This document shows positions 40,531 through 42,981 of a DNA stretch of 42,981 nucleotides, one piece after another. The stretch spans positions 1 to 42,981 of the forward strand of contig CANQAQ010000004.1 of NCBI GenBank assembly GCA_947589275.1. The letters run 5' to 3'. The notes below the pieces were generated by a model. That model was not told the origin of the DNA and searched no databases. It saw nothing but the letters and a program-made list of their open reading frames with translations. Both the position numbers and the translations under genes were made by a program. How positions within the stretch are numbered: the first letter of the stretch is position 1; every line of letters begins with the position of its first letter. This DNA is from an uncultured Bacilli bacterium. Lineage in GTDB: Bacteria > Bacillota_I > Bacilli_A > RF39 > UBA660.

Positions 40531-41072
40531 TCACTCATCACCGTCCCACTATTAAATCTTGCACCACCATTTAAAAAATTATCAAGTATCATTCTTAAAT
40601 CTTCATTAGAAGTTTGTGACGCAATCAAACCACATGATGCTAAATTATTTATAAGTAACCTTACCTTTTTCTGTAGTGCATCTGTACTATCTTCTTTAAA
40701 TAAAATAAAATACTCTGTATCAACAACATCATTATTAACAAATAACTCTGCTTTTTGTATATCATCATATATTAATTTTCTAATTACTGGACTTTGAGTA
40801 TCATTTAACTGAAGTTGTAATTGAGATATATATAAATTTATATCTACAGGTCTATCAGCAACAACAAGCCAAAATTCAAAATCTATAAGATTATAAAAAG
40901 TCTTTAAATTATCAATAACATTATTTTGACTATTTTCATCTAAAATGAATATATTCCTTGGTTGAATTTTAACCCCTGTAACCATTTTTTTATTATCTAA
41001 TAATATCATATTATTATTAATAGACTTTACTGAAATCCAATTTTCAGTATATGCTGAACTATTTGTACTCAT
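40527..41072 (-). CDS. separately encoded VirB4 N-terminal-like (TrsD/TraD-type) protein
   Basis: ATGA overlap with the VirB4 gene; start placed at MSTNSSAYTENW, which has an SD-like GGAAAGG (track start is 41114). Confidence 0.65.
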   Translation of the reverse strand: MSTNSSAYTENWISVKSINNNMILLDNKKMVTGVKIQPRNIFILDENSQNNVIDNLKTFYNLIDFEFWLVVADRPVDINLYISQLQLQLNDTQSPVIRKLIYDDIQKAELFVNNDVVDTEYFILFKEDSTDALQKKVRLLINNLASCGLIASQTSNEDLRMILDNFLNGGARFNSGTVMSE

Positions 41073-41364
41073 CCTTATAGCACCAACCTTTCCATTTATA
41101 ATTTCTTCTACCATAAAAGAATGATATCATTTCAGTAAAAACTACATATACATTATGATAGTTTGGTACTGGAACAACTAATAATGTACATATTAAACCA
41201 GGAAGTAAACATATTATTGCTATAGGTAATGTACTAGGGGATATAATTAATAACAATAATATTGAAACACCAACACCTGATAAAAATAATATCAAATCAA
41301 ATGGTCTAAATACGTTAAATATTAATTTACCACTCTTTGTATTAGCAGGTATCAAATAATTCAT
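41059..41364 (-). CDS. PrgI family (VirB3-like) membrane protein
   Basis: LIPANTKSGKLIFNVFRPFDLILFLSGVGVSILLLL ... two TM segments, position before VirB4. Confidence 0.8.
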   Translation of the reverse strand: MNYLIPANTKSGKLIFNVFRPFDLILFLSGVGVSILLLLIISPSTLPIAIICLLPGLICTLLVVPVPNYHNVYVVFTEMISFFYGRRNYKWKGWCYKDEYK

Positions 41365-41382
41365 ATAGTATCACACTCCTTT

Positions 41383-42981
41383 TTATTCTTTATCTTCATC
41401 ATCCTCATCTGATGAATTTGCATTTCTTTTAAGTTCATTAGTTCCTTCATATCTAGAATTACGTTGATTTTCTAGTATGTCTTCTTGATTTTCTTTAATT
41501 TCATCAAATTCATTTTCAACTCTATCTATAGCATTAGAAATAGATGGATCATTAAAGAATCTTGTATAATAATCTTGCATATTATTATGTTCTCCACGTG
41601 ACGGTTCATTATGAACATTTGTTACATTATTAATTCTATTTTGAATAATTCTATTTTCAACTTGTTCTTGGTTATTCTCATCCGAAGACGAAGTAGTAGT
41701 AGATGAACTAGAATTATTTAATACAAATTTAAAATCTTTACCTGCCTTATAATCATAGTTATTATAATCTACTACACTTTGTTTATTTATCTTATCAATT
41801 GCGTCGATTGCTTGATCAATTTGATTTTTAGCATATTGATTAGAAGATTCTTTTATGCTATCAATATCTTTTTGTGCTCTCTGACTTATTGCTTCTGCTG
41901 CTGTTATAGCACCTGCAATTGCACCCATATTAACAGTAGATGATCCATCAGCTAATTTTAATATTTTGCTATCTTTTAAATTTAAATTCTCTATATCGGC
42001 CTCTAATTTTATTTTTGAATTTCTTATATTTGTTAATTTTTTTAGCATATCAGTACCGATAGCTTCTGATAAAATTCCTTGATCAACAAAACTTTGAATA
42101 TTAGATTTTTCAGCCTCTAAATCTAAGCTATCACTATTTTTAATTCTACCATTAAAATTTTCTAATATTTGCTGAGCTCTTACGTTACCAGCAGCACTAG
42201 CATTTTTTATACTATTATCTATAATGGATACTAAATCATCTTTTTTGTTTTTAATATTATCTACTTCAGACTTTATCATATCCATATTACCTTTATTTAT
42301 AATTGCATCTCTCGCTTTTGAACTTACACCTATCATATGATTACTAACTGTATCATAAGCTTTTTCCCTTGAAATTTCAGCTGTTCCCTTATCAACATAA
42401 CCACTTTCATTAAGTCCATATGATCTTGCAATTTTGTTATAGCGTTCATTATCAGCAGCTGCATTTTTAAGAGCAACATTACTAGCACGCATTTTAGCGT
42501 AGTCACTTTCTTTCCATGCTTTTTTAGCTGCAGATAATGATTTAACACCTCCACCAGCATTATAACTTGCTTTTAAAGCTGATCCACCAGCAGTTATTGC
42601 TTCGACAGCTTGTGAGTTTTTAACCTTGTTAACTAACTCTCTACCTTTACCATTAAATAGCTTGTTATCAATTCCTCTTGCTGCTGATGATCCAGCAACA
42701 GCTATTCCTGCTGCGCCTGCTCCTAAGGCAGTTACTCCAATACCTTTTAAACCTTTCCAAGCATTCTGTGCAATAGTTCCTACTCCTGCCATTTCACCAA
42801 GACGTCTATTAATACCCCCGCCTTTTACTGAAATACCTGTTATAGTTTTAACAAGATCTGGTGCTGCTTTAACAAATGTAAGTAAACCTATTATTACAAA
42901 TAACTGTATAAGAAATTTACCTTTTATATCTCCAAACTGTTCCATAAATGTTGGTAGTTGATGTACACCAAATATTAATAA
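41383..42981 (-). CDS. VirB6/TrbL-like protein, C-terminal part (partial)
   Basis: TM segment FLIQLFVIIGLLTFVKAAPDLVKTITG, Gly/Ala-rich linker, coiled-coil tail; frame stays open from 42945 to the window edge. Confidence 0.7.
   Translation of the reverse strand, partial: LLIFGVHQLPTFMEQFGDIKGKFLIQLFVIIGLLTFVKAAPDLVKTITGISVKGGGINRRLGEMAGVGTIAQNAWKGLKGIGVTALGAGAAGIAVAGSSAARGIDNKLFNGKGRELVNKVKNSQAVEAITAGGSALKASYNAGGGVKSLSAAKKAWKESDYAKMRASNVALKNAAADNERYNKIARSYGLNESGYVDKGTAEISREKAYDTVSNHMIGVSSKARDAIINKGNMDMIKSEVDNIKNKKDDLVSIIDNSIKNASAAGNVRAQQILENFNGRIKNSDSLDLEAEKSNIQSFVDQGILSEAIGTDMLKKLTNIRNSKIKLEADIENLNLKDSKILKLADGSSTVNMGAIAGAITAAEAISQRAQKDIDSIKESSNQYAKNQIDQAIDAIDKINKQSVVDYNNYDYKAGKDFKFVLNNSSSSTTTSSSDENNQEQVENRIIQNRINNVTNVHNEPSRGEHNNMQDYYTRFFNDPSISNAIDRVENEFDEIKENQEDILENQRNSRYEGTNELKRNANSSDEDDEDKE

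Noticed and set aside
42333-42560. 75-aa minus ORF inside the VirB6-like gene
   Set aside because: Out-of-frame shadow of a longer, better supported CDS.

Overview
AT-rich chromosomal segment from a low-GC Bacillota lineage (translation table 11 is consistent; organism not identified). Four blocks can be read. (1) rnj (+), convergent with a minus-strand rimP-nusA-ylxR-infB-rbfA-[TIM barrel]-[glucosaminidase]-truB-rpsO-pnp cluster. (2) A mixed region with a CPBP protease, a phosphoesterase, a sporulation-type histidine kinase, a CotY/CotZ-like protein, FtsW/SpoVE, an XRE regulator and 13 minus-strand tRNA genes in several blocks. (3) Housekeeping and metabolic genes: DUF368/PopT, GDPD, S1 protein, NifU-like, YutH-like, RNase Y, COG4100 lyase, SDR, FAD dehydrogenase, phosphoketolase, small alarmone synthetase, rhodanese. 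(4) A conjugation-type type IV secretion cluster running off the right edge (T4CP, M23/tail-lysozyme, VirB4, VirB4 N-domain, PrgI, VirB6/TrbL-like). The strongest candidate for an undescribed system lies at about 17269-17599 and is absent from the ORF track. It has a 25-aa hydrophobic peptide ORF (17375-17452) with its own extended -10 promoter and a convergent antisense promoter (TTGATA-17-TATGAT). The two predicted transcripts overlap across two strong hairpins, and the mRNA 5' end is perfectly complementary to its 3' terminator arm. This is the layout expected of a type I toxin-antitoxin locus. All calls are from reading the sequence; no searches or folding programs were run.
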